Shown here one piece after another: positions 1 through 13,415 of a stretch of DNA of 64,000 nucleotides (within the stretch, counting starts at the first letter, position 1; every line of letters starts with the position of its first letter). The stretch is taken from the NCBI GenBank assembly GCA_914767715.1, contig OU612068.1, forward strand, positions 3,224,001 to 3,288,000, written 5' to 3'. The notes beneath the pieces were generated by a model. That model ran no database searches, was not told the DNA's origin, and was given only the letters and a program-made list of their open reading frames with translations. The position numbers were made by a program, and so were the translations under genes. Source of the stretch: Membranipora membranacea. Its lineage: Eukaryota; Bryozoa; Gymnolaemata; Cheilostomatida; Membraniporidae.

Positions 1-1028
1 TGACATCCTACCCAGGCTAGCACTTGCCTATGATAAAGGGTTTATATCTAGAACCACTAAACAGCTCCTTTTAAGATCACCATCTCTCTGACATCATTCA
101 TCTTTTCTTATCCAAAATATTTTGCACAATCTTCATGGCAAATGTTTCACACATTCATTTAGCTTAGTTTTTTTTAGTTGTATTTCCTCTCTTATTGGGT
201 GCACAACTCTGGATCAATTCACAATCACGACCAAGTTATTATTTATCAAAATAATAAATATATATATCACATATCTTCATTTCTGTTTCACTCATGCTGA
301 ATGCTGCAATTATTTACAGTTATCATTTTGCGGCTTCGTCGCCAACCATGATTATTTAATACCAGTATCCAACGAAAGAATTGACTTTTTGATGAGGTTT
401 GAATCCTTAGCATCATGGCGCTAAGAAAACTCTCAACCAATTGCACAATAAAGACTTCTGATGGGATGATGGTTAATCAATTATAGATCAAAGGCACCTC
501 AACAGATATTTTCAGAAAAGCATCAGATGACCTGTCATTGGATCTCCCACTCAACCCAACCAATCAGAGCCGTCACACTGGCTAGACATTCACATGGATG
601 GAGCACATTGATTCAGCTCAGGCATCTGGTTATATCAGAGACTATAGATAGTCTCTGGTTTGGTTATATTTCAAAACATAGATTGAAATGTTGACATTGA
701 CTTATAATTACGAAAACATAATGCTATTACTCACTACAGAGAAACAATTAAAAAGGTCTCTGTTTCATTCTAAACACAACAAACTTTATAGATTACTAAC
801 ATCAGACAACAGTTAAACAGAGAACAAGGAATAGTCATTGGTCGTCTTTACTCGAATTTACACATGCCATGCTTGGTTCTTGCTTCTGCCAAATTATTTT
901 CAGTTCCATGAAAATTCAGCACACATTGGCAGACTACCGAGTATTAAAGGCCAAAGCAACAAGTTTACTAAAGTAAACTAAGAGGCAGCATGGCTGGACC
1001 CATCATGGCTAAGGTTTGTCACAGCAGA
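1..1028. other. flank downstream of the arrestin gene
   Basis: AT-rich DNA containing the likely 3' untranslated region of the minus-strand arrestin gene next to position 1029. I see no exon with matching splice sites and no recognisable protein. The 100-codon open frame at 122-424 has no family resemblance and is probably chance. Confidence 0.5.
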
Positions 1029-4000
1029 TCACAAAGAAGAGACTTTAGTTTCTGATAATTCTACTTCAGCTCGAGACGATTGCCTGGCAGCCTGACATGA
1101 GTTATTGTTTGTTTGCTGTTGATGGTGTTTGACCTCAGGCGTTGATGGTGCTTTCATGACTATTCTCTTATGTGGTACACAGATATATACAGGCTGATAT
1201 AATATCACCTCCCCATGTTCATCTTCTGTTCCGTCGTAAACCGTACCAGCCTTCAACTCAGGACTGATATAGTTACCTCCCTCAACAGAACCCATTGCTT
1301 GCTCTGAAGAGTAAATATGAATAATTATAACAGAAGGGAAATTCAGCGAGTAGGAAAGCTACATTTTTTACAGAGCTTGACCTAGATGTTCCCCACTAAC
1401 CATAGAGAGGTATTCCAGGATTTCGTCAATGTGAATCAGCATTTATCTGCCTTTTGGATTCGACGTTTGGATGAAAATTGCGAGTTTTTGCAGTCGATTA
1501 CAAATAATGGTGGCGTGGCATCAAATTGTGGCAGAACAATAAAAACCATTAAGACACAGGATAAAATTCTGGGACAACTTTAAATGAGAGTTTGGATGCG
1601 ACTGTTCGATGACAATAATCATGCCATTCTAATAGTTCAATTTAGGCTTTTTTTGATGGATATGAGATTATAACTTACTGAGAATGGTTTTAGTATTGTC
1701 ATCCCTGGGATAGTAAGGAGTAATAAGTATTGGAATGGTGACATGTAGCGGCTCACCCCACTTCAGTGTAGTTAGATTGACCTAAAATATTCAAATTGAA
1801 TATGACGTTGTGTTACCACTGTATCATCTGACATCTGACACCCTATTTCAAGTGCTCAAACTGAACTGGGATTGCAAGTTTCCTCATAAACCACTTCCCT
1901 TTAATGCGGCAGCAATACCAGCACAGTTTGGGCACTTAAACAACAACCACCCACATTTCGGTGTAATGTATTCATATGTCAAGTTATTTTCAAACAAGTG
2001 AAGGTTGACAGATTAAAACATTTATGCATAATAGTCAGATGAGACCTGATTCAGCCATAGAGATGGAGTTAAACCTGCTTAAACTGCAATTGTGAGTGAC
2101 CTTACATTACAACGAAAACAATTGTGACTCGTGGCCTTCAGTTGGTTATAAAACTTCACGAGGGAGTTACATTACCTTGAGTTTATATTCTATCTGTATG
2201 ATATCACAGAGATCTGATGTTATACTCGGTGGCATGACAGGCACCTGCAGCACCTGTCAACGAAACATCAGCAATAATCATTATTAATTTTACAAACCTA
2301 AACCAAAATGCTCAACAATCTCTCTCTATACGATTGTAGTGATAAAAATTGAGATCAGAATAGGCTCTCTTAGATTGTTTATTGTCCAATATGTATAAAA
2401 TCTTGTGCATGGCTTTTATTACTGTAGGATGTGGTTTCTGCTGCTTGGATTATTACAATGAGGTTATTACTGGATAAAATCATTTTGTAAAACTTGTCAC
2501 CTAGAGGCTGCAGAGTTTTTACTACATCACATCGCCGTACTATTATCCTGACAAGCAAGCTTTACAATGCCACTTTGGATATTATACTATACGATTCATG
2601 TTTTATGAATGTTTATTATACTATGTTGACTAGACTATATTATATATTTTATTTTTTATATGATTGTTACCTGACTGAGATTATCCAGTTTCATTGTTGT
2701 TCTCTTAGGTACTGTTGGACCTTTATATTCCCACACCACATGTATAGCTTCCTTTCTCACTCCAAACCCTGTCCGATCGACATAATAATCAACCCTCTGC
2801 AAACATACCATTTCTATGAATGAAATGATCCCGACAACGTGGCATCAAACGTTGTATTGTATGAAGAACAGAATCAGTGGGTCAAAATATCACAAAATTA
2901 TGAGTAAAGGTTTTAGGCATTCACACTTTGCAACACATTTCCAAATTGATCACAAGTTTCAGAAAAAGAAATTTGCATCATTTTACTACAGAGATAAAGC
3001 AGCACCTTAGTGTATGTCACAGCCGGCTCATACAGTCTAAGTAAGTCCTGAACCCGACATCATGCCAAGAAATATCATACATTCAATAGCATTGAGCTCT
3101 GAGCCTTTAACACTGATATGTCTGAAATGCTACTATCAAGAGACACGAGAGACAAACCTGTATAAGTTGTATGATTGGCCACACTTTGAGATTGATTCCG
3201 TTGCTAATTTCTAACTGTAATGGTATATTCTCTCCGCAGCAGAATGCAGTTCTTGCCAGAGATACACTAAATGACAGAGAGCCATGACTGCACGCCATAC
3301 ATAGGCTTTGGTTATGTCTCTCCAACGATATCGGAACCTGCAATAAACAACTCGATAACTCAGTATTCTCACAAGTGATAGTTACAAGTGATTGTAAGAT
3401 TGATTTATGATTCCTAGAGTGTCAGCATGTACAATGGAAATAATAAATATACTGCCCTGTGCCAAAGCATGGGTGTAACTTTAGGGGGGGCAGGGGGGCA
3501 CTGCACCCCCTAATTCCCACAGAATCTTAAAATAAAGTGGGCCAAAAATGGCACTTTTGATGTTTTTCTCAAGGGGTTGGGGTGTCAAGGTGTTGCCTCA
3601 AAACGATCATATAGTACAAGTGATACCAAGGATTTGGTGGAAAATTACACCCTTTCTGAGACCTCTAAATAGGCTAAAAAGCGTTGGCGCCCGGGGCTCC
3701 GCCCCGGACCCCCAAACCCCCCAGCTGGGTTTCTCGGTCGCTCCGCATCTCAGAGCTGCCCCCCTGGCCTTTTTAGAAAGTTTCACCCATGCAAAGTTGT
3801 TGTACTATGTATATATATGTTCCTCCACATATTTTATTGTATTGTTTGAATATTCAATGATAGGTAGAATTAAAATTTAACTAATATATATGTAGTAAAG
3901 ATCTACAATCATTTGTTTTGAGATGGTTCGGAGATATCACTTACCAGCCATTCTTGAGGAGGACTGTCACAATTCTTGCCGATAACGGTGAAGTGTTTGA

Positions 4001-7000
4001 CACATTGCGGCGGAGAGGCGTATGGAATGTCTACACATGTGTGCAAAAAGTATCTAATAGTACCAAGTTTACTCTCAAAAGAACTCGGTAATTCTGTTTC
4101 TGGTAGTTTGAATGATACTCTAATTTTGTGTGTGCCCTTCTTTAGAATTGGTAAGTCTGTAGCAAACTCATCGTTTTCTGTAATAGAATGGATATTGAAG
4201 AGTTATTAATTTTTGATCTTTTTGAAAATCAACAATTTGATAACAAAGCATGATGCCAATTCCAAGTTCATTTGGTGAGTTCCCGGATAATTTTGCATAA
4301 ATTATAGCGAAAAAACCTTTCTGCCAGATTTCACAGTCAAAATATATTTAATTGTTGAGAAGTTGTTACCTCATTTTCTGAGAGTGCATGACTCTCGAAA
4401 AAAGGTAAAAAGATATAATGGCATATGACAAGGGGTGTAAGGGACGTAACCTCATCACATTATATAGGCTCCCATCGTAGCTAACGAAAATTGATGCTAG
4501 CTAGCTAACATAAAGTCCAAACAAGCCAAACTTAACTGCAGGTAATGTTAACTCCACTTCAGTGTAACCTGAACCCCATGGTGTGATAGCCGATAAGATT
4601 AAATGATTCTTTTTTATCAACATAATTTATAAAGTTTTTTTAAACCTCAGTAGAGCGTTAGGTATAAGAACAAAGTAAGCCTTTGTTTTCAAATGAAAAC
4701 GCATTGATCTCTAGGGTGAACTTCACTATGTATATAAAGAGCTCTATCAGAAAAAAATCTTCATAGCAGCCAGTACCGTCAGTCCCAGCTGGTTGCAGTT
4801 TTTTTTGTTTGCGTTGTTTTATTTACATGTACATGCATACATTTAGAGTTACTCACAATCAGCTGTGCTATCAGTTTTTCTCACCATAATCATTCATCAC
4901 CACTTTATAACGGTTTCTTGTACACTTTATTCAAGGGATTTGGTATAAATTCACCGGTAAGTTTATGAGATATAACATATAAACATTTCCGTTTCCACTT
5001 CGAATGGAGAAATTAGCTCCTAGCCTTATTAGTTAGAGAAAGAATTTTATGGACCTCTATGATACTCAATTACATTCCCATCCATTGCACAATGATGTTG
5101 AAATACAGCTGTGAAATAATGGTGTTGAAATAGCTGCTGTGTGACATTCCCAATATTCTAGAGGAAAATGGGAAAATATTCTAGATGGTAAATATATAAC
5201 ACGGTCTCTTGATTCTTTAGGTCCAGAGTCCAAAGCACTCCATTAAATAACCACTCAGCGATCAGGAGTGACCTTGAAGCCCAGGTTATATTCCAAATTT
5301 TATACATCCTGGCCAGGCACCCAGGAACTGAACTAAAACACGAATGTCACTTAGTTGTACCATGTTTTCTGGTAGAGGGTATGGTGCAGAGCGAGGCGAG
5401 TACAGTAAGTGTCATCGTGCTCTATAGAGGATGGCTCTCTTGATGACTAGCGTAACCTCTTTCTTTTGCAACAGCTAAACCCAAATAAAAGGGCTTTTTC
5501 ACAATGTGGAACCAAGGAGTAATGCGGTGGAATTTTCTAAATATGGATAGATCAGTTATCAAACATAGTACATATTTTCCATACTACTTACCTTGGCCCC
5601 AGATGGTATGTTTTTGATCGAGTAGGAATTGACAGTTCCTCACTGTATATACAGCACCATTCTTTACAACTTTCCACTGAACCTGAACTCTTCCTCTAAG
5701 TGTCACTATAATTCCTAAAAGTGGTCATCAGATTACTCTAGCTCCGCATGTGATGTGTGGTAGTCATGAGATTATTCAAGCGTTAGGATAGAATGCTCAA
5801 ACTTTAAGATGGCTGAGAGTGGCATTTCATTACCCACCACATACCAGTCAGGATGTGGAATGCCACTGTCAGCCACTCAGGCAGGTTTTTATTACTTAAA
5901 TTAGTCTAGCAGACTAACTGGAGTATGAATGCTGTGACAATCAAATCCTGTATCAAGGTGTGATAATTCCAAAAGCAAATCACAGGAAATATAATTCTCA
6001 TCAGATCAAACACATTTCAAACTATGCAGACGTAGTATTCCTAAAATCAGACGGAAAGTTTTATAGGTTATAAAGCAACGTGTTATTTGTCACAAAAACC
6101 TTAATTTGCTTAAAACCTACTTCTGAATAACCTCATGCTGAGATTAGAATTTTCCATTATTTCACAATGTGTACATTTACACATGGATCTTATTTTTAAC
6201 CTCGCCATGCGATGGACATATGAATCATTATCATGACTATCAGCGACTAATAAAATGAAACTGAGAACAACAAAGCCGATTCGTAGCGTTGGCATATGTA
6301 CGTAGTGAACGTCACCTCTGTATGTCGAAATCAACAAATCATCACTACAGAAACAGAGGTGTATCAATATTAAAGCAATGAGCCCGATATCACATTGTTA
6401 AAGATCAGAATCTCGTTTCACACCATACACATCATCTCACAGGTTGACATGAAAAGCTTCTTATAAACAAGCTCGAGATGATGACAGAATCAATAAGTAG
6501 TGTGAATCATTGTAAGCACTCTCTACCGCTCATTATCAGGAGAGCCTGATAGACCACCACAGTGTAACATCCTAGCACAGGGGTCATAGCTGCTACTGTA
6601 TGTCTTCTCATCGTTGGTTGTGTAAGAGAGGGATTGCTGGCTTATATAGATAATGATACAGATGTAGTTCACAAGGACTCCAACTACTAGAAGGCCCTAT
6701 TGGCACCCTCCTCGTTGGCACCAGCTCAAGAAAATAAATTCCAGTATTCAGAGTTGCTCCGCCTTTCTTTGACTGGTGAGGGGAAGCAACTATTGATGTG
6801 GTCTCCAAGGTTTGGAAGTTGTCCAAAGCTCCCTGGTTTGAACCATCACTGCTACTGCCATTGTATCAAAGGTTAACTCAATCACACATACAAAAAGCAC
6901 TAAAACCTATGCTATAAACTAATTTTTTAAAAATACAAAATAATTTTAAGAGATTAGGCCCCTCCCCAAGAAGCTTCTATTGAACTTACATATCATATGA

Positions 7001-7143
7001 ACATATCACCAAAACCCTAAACACGACTCACCTCTGATCTTTACGTTGGTGATACAAGATAGCAGAACATGACCATTTATCGTCTCCCCTGGATAATAAA
7101 TATCCTTTTCTAAGTCAAGATCAAGAGCATTTATGAAGTCCAT
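1029..7143 (-). CDS. alpha-arrestin (arrestin domain-containing protein), 8 exons
   Basis: Eight exons join in frame to about 409 aa: 7032-7143, 5592-5714, 3945-4177, 3158-3337, 2671-2796, 2176-2253, 1679-1781, 1029-1303. All have GT-AG borders. The N-terminal arrestin fold covers about residues 1-155 (PGETINGHVLLSC, KIRGIIVTLRGRVQVQW, LPETELPSSFESKLGTIRYF). The C-terminal arrestin fold follows (GSLSFSVSLARTAFCCGENI, then VPVMPPS and LHVTIPILI). The length fits ARRDC2/3-type proteins. Members of this family act as adaptors between membrane cargo and NEDD4-type ubiquitin ligases, usually through C-terminal PPxY motifs. I see no PPxY here; the tail has YQPVY and a QQQTNNN stretch instead. Exon 6 has two in-frame acceptors 9 bases apart (2253 or 2244). 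The join from exon 7 to exon 8 fits the phase, but a small exon between them cannot be excluded. The ATG at 7143 begins the arrestin homology directly. Confidence 0.9.
3480..3790. repeat. GC-rich interspersed repeat in an arrestin intron
   Basis: This block, between the exons ending at 3337 and 3945, differs sharply in base composition from the surrounding AT-rich intron. It has runs of G and C, a hairpin-like core GCCCGGGGCTCCGCCCCGG near 3690-3708, and pyrimidine-rich ends. Its open frame (3548-3880) has no domain signature. It looks like a non-autonomous mobile repeat, but I cannot name the family or fix its ends. Confidence 0.45.
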
Positions 7144-7839
7144 AATCTGCTTAACCGACTTTCGCTTCTCAAATCATCTTCTTTGGTATCAAGTAGCAGC
7201 AATGATCTACAATAATAATGAGAAATACTCCATCAATTACAAGGCAGCCGGACACTACTGCGGACACTTAATTGTTTGTCCAGGTTGGCGATGAGGACTG
7301 ATATTTGTACCTAGGCAGTAAGGTAAGGGTACAGATATCAGTGTGATTATTGGGTCAAAAGGTACACCTGATGGAACTGGGTGCTGGAATATTGAGTCAA
7401 GTACCGGTTACTGCTCGAACTTAAATCCAATACTCCTGTGACACCAATTGAGTGCAAAGAGGAGCAAGCACTCTGACTCACAGAGATCGTGCTAATTTAC
7501 TTGCTGCTAATCACCACTCGCAGCTTGGCACTATTTCACCACTGCCATCCCTGGGAACGCTGAAGGTAACATGGTCATTCACATGGACCCCATGTACTGT
7601 TTAGCAGTGCAGTATGCCAGCATGTTTTTCTGGCTTGCCAGCGTGTGTTTCAATATGTCCGTCCAAGACAGTTAGTACAGAAAGGTTTAGTTCATTGTTT
7701 TATTGGTATCTTCAAATAATTCTGACATGATAATTTCATTCTAAACCTTTTGATCATCGTTCCAACTTCTGAATGTCAGATTTCTTGGACCGGCTCACAA
7801 TTCATATTCTCTTCTCTTCTCTTTCTAGTTTGAAATTCT

Positions 7840-7901
7840 CGAGTGGCTGGCTAAATAATCAGCAGCACATCGAGCGGCTGGCTAAATAGTCAGCAGCACA
7901 T
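7840..7901. repeat. 31-bp tandem duplication
   Basis: Two adjacent 31-bp copies (7840-7870 and 7871-7901), each containing GGCTGGCTAAATA followed by AGCAGCACAT, differ at only two positions. It looks like a recent local duplication with no coding content. Confidence 0.8.
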
Positions 7902-10900
7902 TTGACAGAGAGAGACTTGGAAACCTAATATTGTCGCCCTGTCCAAAGCAAAACTCGCCGAATGTCGCCCGACATTCATACTGTCATACTGTCCAAATAA
8001 TTTGTCGTCTATTCCCATAAATAAACCAAGCTTTCACTTCATTGACAGAAAACAAGTTGTCTAAATAACTTATTTATGGCAGTATGCTAGGCAACTATAG
8101 AATATCTGAACAATTGTAAAACCTGGATTGGCGAGCGGCCAAAAGATCTTTATATCACTTCGGATAAAGCCTACTATGGTTTACACCTTGAGATACAGGG
8201 AGGCAGCCTCAACCAGGGAACCGGTGTTACAGAGAAATCAGCTAAGTCATCAGCCTGGGTAATTCTCTGATAAACAAAAGTGCTAACATTTTCTTGAATG
8301 AAAGCTGTTGGATACACTTTACTCTTATGTATGTATGTCTCATTATAATATCCACAGCGTTGACTACGGTTTGATGAGCTAGACCTGAGTATCAGGCCCC
8401 TTATAATAACCGTGATCGTACGATACAGCAGCTCACAAAGCGATACTATGTGTAGAAGTATGGGTACGGAAAAAGTAAAAGTGTCGTCTGTCCACTCCTT
8501 GTAATATTCTATTGGCTTATCTGAAAACTCTATTTTTAGTTTTATGAAATATTGTAAATAGCTTGTAATGATTATTCAACATGAACTCAGTCTCACTCTC
8601 TTTCTGGACAATGTATTAGCGATTGCTGAGAGGGAGTTCCTTGAATCACCAAGGGGATGTATTTGGTCTATGATCACTAATGTACCTGACCTTACATCAT
8701 TTTGTTACTGTTTTGCTTGGGTACTTTTTCCTTTTATTATCAGGTTCAACTCTGAATCGCTGCTCACACTTTTATCACTGATTCATCGTCCACGCAATGA
8801 GATATTGTGCAATGTGAAACCAGAAAAAACAAGAGTCACAACCATGTAGTGAGGTTAAGTCGCAGGGTAATATGTTATGCAGCTTTTATAGACCATTCTT
8901 ATGGCGCCTACGAAAAGTGAGTGACTCCGTCACAGATCAGTAATAGATATGCATTTCAGGCACCTGAATCTGGTGACAGCTGGCTTTGTCACTTAGACAG
9001 GTAAATAAATTGAGTATATATAAGGCTTCATGACAAACTCCTAGCAAGACCAGCAAGCGGATTGGATTGGATTGAAACTGATACTAGGTGAATCGATACA
9101 ATCACAAAATGTCTGCACAGCACTGTGCTTGTGCTAGAGTGACAACTATTTTATTCTTGATTCTCTGAGAACCATGTTATGATAAATTGGGTGTTATCTT
9201 CTCTAAATCACTCATACTAATTTTCTTTCCGCCGAATCCCTTTCCAATATTCTGTGATGCCTACTTCAACCAGAACTTCCTTTCATTACTAAGGTCAAAT
9301 TACTTAGTTAAATGACTTCATGAAATTTATTTTATTGAAGGTTAAAATTATTCTTATGTAAAATGCGCACAGATGAAAAAAACCGTGACCTTTCATACAG
9401 CAGTTTTGTTGTGGCCATTATAAGATGAAAGGATATTATACAGCTATGCATTGATTTTTTTCAATGAATTTTTATGTGAACTACGGAATGAATCATCTCG
9501 CCGGTCGCTAGAAGCTCTTACAGTGACAGCCGGAGGAAGCAGTATAGCTTCTTGGATTGGTGCAGCACTGATTCTATTAATTTCCCTTGTTACAATTTCT
9601 AAGATGGATCAATGAAATAAAATGTATCCACCTTTAGTTGATGATTAGAGGCCCCTTGACATAGCAGATGCCTCAAAAAATCAATTGCCCCGTTGCATAG
9701 CAAAATGATAAACTTAACTCATGCCAGCGATAATTAGACTCGCTCAAGTTCTCATCATTTTTATATAATTATGCAGATTTTTGACCTATATGTTTCAATA
9801 ATGATAATTTACTGTCAGCCTAACAAACCATAGCAGTCTGTTCATATATGGATATGGGAGATCGGCCACTCAAAATAACAAAGGAAGTGAATCATATACA
9901 AAACAAGACATCTCACTATGAACTTGAGTGCTGCTCAAAATCTGCATTCATTGACTTTCTAGACTCAGTGCATTTCATTTAACTTTGGCACTAATGTTGA
10001 TGACGCCTCAAAACATCCTCCAATAACGATTTTCTTAAAGTATGGGGCGCCCTCTAGACCCCCTTCCAATCAATCCTAGCTAGTCATCTATTGGTGGTAG
10101 GCGAGAATGTAGTTCTAGATCCACACCGACTACAACAGGCTCAGGTTGACTCAATATTGTGTCATTCACACATACCTATTACATATCAGTGTAAAAACAA
10201 GAACTTTTTTACCCGTGATGTCCATGATAGAACTACAATCCATCGATCACTTAGTAAGTCACAGTAAGTCAACCGACGACAACCGACGTCGACGACAAGT
10301 GTACAAACACATGATGCCCTAAAGGAGTAAATTAACCTGCCGAAAAAAATTTATAATTATGAAAATTTGCTGCCTGAATATTGAAATTTGTGGCTAGCTA
10401 ATATTTCCTTGACCTCGTCAGGCACTTTATTCAGCATAGTCTCGCCTTATCTCGGGAAAATCGGTGCTAGCTAACATTAAGTCACCCATAAATTAGCTGA
10501 ACTCAAATCTAGCTATTAATCATTCATCTAGGGTATATATGTAGTTTAAGAGAGATTTAGTCTCAATCTTAGTTACATTTCAAGTCAGAATTTCACGATT
10601 CGACAATCGACCTCCTGACTGAGTCAAATCGATCCAGATACCAGTTTATCAAAATTATGTACAATGATAAGATGATATTACCTCACACGAATGATTTGAT
10701 ATCCAACATAATTATTCTTGCAATGATATATGCAATGTGCAATGATATATTGTGTAATGGATTATTTCATGTTGATAGCTGTGATTTCTTTGCATGAATG
10801 ATGTTATTATCTACCGCTGGCTGTCGCCTAGAATGTTGTCTTCCGTTTATTCTCCCTTGATAGTAACCAGATGGTCTAATAGTCAATTTCAAGGTCTTAT

Positions 10901-12037
10901 TTCCACAAAGTCAGTCTAATGTATAATTTTTTTTATGTTGAAATTAAATCGACAAATTCTTGTTATGCTTCATGAGTTGCAATCATATTCTCACCTCTTC
11001 ACATGCTATGAGCTACACATGACCAAACTTCCAAATGTCTCTCTCAGTGGGTGGCGATAGTGTTTAGATCTATATAACACTACTGGGGCCAGTTATTTTT
11101 GTGTTTGTCTTTGTTATAGCTATACACATTCAGTACAACTCTATTAATATGGAACGAATTGCCACTTGGCATAATATAACAATGTTTATCAGTAAATGAT
11201 GGAGGTGGAAGAGAAGAAAATTACTTATCTGATAATTGCTTTGCTACCTTAACTGACATGGTTGAACTACTCTTGCCCCCCCCCCCCACATATAGGTATG
11301 GTATCCATAATTGACAAGGTTAACTGTACCATTGGAAATAATCCATTAGTGGTTTTGATTACGATACACCCTAGTGAAGCGCAGGTGGATGCCAAGTTTG
11401 TAGATCGGAAAAGATGGAAATTCAAACGTAAACTGTATCATTATCACAGGAATGACAACAGCCACCCATCACAGTTTTTAAACCATGATGAGGATCTAAC
11501 CAGTCATACATAAGGCACAGGTGCTGATCTCTGAGTTGTTCGGTCGAAAGACAAAGATACATTGTAGTATCCCAATATTCTATATTAGTATAATGTGAAT
11601 GCGAAGGTAAAGCCATTTATAGCTTATTATGGTTATATCTCAGGCAACCCGAGATTCTGATCTCTTGATGCCGACAGGGAACCCGTAGACAATCATACTG
11701 TTACAGACAAAGCTGTCTGTATCAAATCAAACCATTAGTACATCAAAGATACCGCAGCGATTAGGGGGGGGGGGGGTATAGAGAGCCCATAATGTTGTGG
11801 ACAAGGGTCAAACAATAAAACTTGAGTTTGGTAGACACATCATGTCAAGTGACAATACAATGGTCCTCACTAGTTAGAGCGATGATCATCAATCAGGCGG
11901 CAGCGACAAGGAGGTCACCTGTATGACACGGGTAGGGATCACTACTGGGACAAGAGTGAAGAATAATATCACTCAGTCACATTGTGATGGGGACTCGGGG
12001 TGGGTAATATTCAACCACAGCACATTGTTAAGAGATC

Positions 12038-12112
12038 AAGTTGTTCCTCGCCAGTAACTCCATAGACAAAACACGCTGTTTCGTCTATGGAGTCACCGGC
12101 GAGAAACAACTT
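12038..12112. repeat. imperfect foldback, 30-bp arms
   Basis: The left arm (about 12038-12067, ending CTCCATAGAC) and right arm (about 12083-12112, starting GTCTATGGAG) are reverse complements over about 30 bases with three mismatches, separated by about 15 bases. It could be a small non-autonomous DNA element or a hairpin left by one. No clear target duplication is visible. Confidence 0.7.
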
Positions 12113-13196
12113 TGCTGCATTACTTGGAATTCAGCGATAAAGTATTGCCAAGTATTACATGTGAAATCATCGGAAAATGCAGACAAGTAGCTTACCTTAT
12201 ATTAGTAAAATGTCTCATGGGATCTATGTCCAACAGCTAAGCTGATCCTCATCAAAATCCTCAAGTAGTGTTACGTACTGTTACAGCTATGTCACTGTGG
12301 GAGCAGGTGTACTACAGGATATTACATGTAGATTAAGCCACTAGTTCATGAAGAGCTTTCACATGAGTAGACAATATAAATGATACTAACAGAGAGCGGC
12401 AATAATCTCATGCAAACAAATAATTTAGAGTACCAGCACGTTCCTAATCACTGTTTATCATGGAATGATGCTATTCAAAAGTTCAATAATAGAGCAGCGA
12501 TGATTTCTATTCTCTTGTTCCGTCTAAGCAGACAAATACGATACAACAACTCGGCTGATGCTGCTGCTTCTGCAATGTGATGTTCAATACTAATTACAAG
12601 GCAGCGTTTAGCGAATAAGAACAGTGAACTGTAAGACTACTGTTATAGTGGTATCATGCATGCACAATGATTATTCAGCCTGTATATTGAATAGCTAGAT
12701 GACAATCTGGTAGAATGATCGGGTCTTATGGTGCAAGGAGAAGCAATGCTCTCTAAGGAACGCTACAACACAACAGAGAAGATTAGAAAAACCTTGGTAT
12801 CATCATTATTATTATCATCTAGGGATTCAAATATAATTAAGTAAAAGACAGTGCATGTATAACATATAACATGTCATGTAAAACAAACTTTAAAGTGCTA
12901 GCGCAGAGAAAAACTGCCGATGAATTATTGAAGAGAATTGAGATTCATGCTATAGATATGTTATGGTATAGAGGTTGCTGAGTGCACTTTCAAGTCATGA
13001 CACCGCGTATTAGCTTTAGGGTCAAAGAGTAGAATGCTGACACAGTTCAGTTAGAACGTTTCAAATTTTAACCAGTAAAATTTAAAGCATAACAATACAA
13101 TTGCGTGTATATGTACAAAAAAAGAGTCAAACATAAGTTAATGGTAAAGGTGGTAAACTTTTTTGGACAATATTATACCGATAGATGAGATTAATA

Positions 13197-13415
13197 TCAT
13201 ATAAATAATACTGTGGTTGCGATGGTCAGGCCAAGATAGATACTCCAAACATTCTTATTTCGTTGAAATTTTGGAAGGTTTGAAAATTCTCTATGAACTC
13301 TACTTAGCTTAGCTTTGGCTTGGGTAAGGCTGATTGGAGGTGCACAACTCAGACTATTCAAAGCTACAGTGTTCATACTGAAGACAATCCCTCGGCTGGT
13401 AAGAAGTTTAGACAT
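13197..13415 (-). CDS. possible small one-membrane-span protein (72 aa), uncertain
   Basis: The frame encodes 72 aa: a basic, Ser/Thr-containing N-terminus without acidic residues in its first 40 positions (mitochondrial-presequence-like), then NLPKFQRNKNVWSIYLG running into a hydrophobic C-terminal segment that ends at the stop. An acceptor-like TTTCTAACAG lies about 10 bases upstream of the ATG, so this could be a terminal coding exon. The shape recalls small respiratory-chain subunits or assembly factors, but I recognise no family. It may equally be a chance frame. Confidence 0.25.
   Translation of the reverse strand: MSKLLTSRGIVFSMNTVALNSLSCAPPISLTQAKAKLSRVHREFSNLPKFQRNKNVWSIYLGLTIATTVLFI

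Larger units (their letters stand above)
7144..13196. other. gene-poor intergenic stretch with simple repeats
   Basis: About 6 kb upstream of the arrestin start codon, presumably including its promoter. I find no run of phase-compatible exons. It contains a 31-bp direct tandem duplication (7840-7901), homopolymer C at about 11277-11287, homopolymer G at about 11764-11776, and a foldback at 12038-12112. Open frames of 60-95 codons at 8568, 11262 and 12380 look like chance. Confidence 0.5.

Noticed and set aside
9490-9615. A short plus-strand frame (VTAGGSSIASWIGAALI ... ISKMDQ) that faintly recalls the C-terminal part of actin-related proteins.
   Set aside because: The resemblance is a few residues around WIG, no neighbouring actin exons were found and no start or acceptor fits. 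A profile search would be needed.
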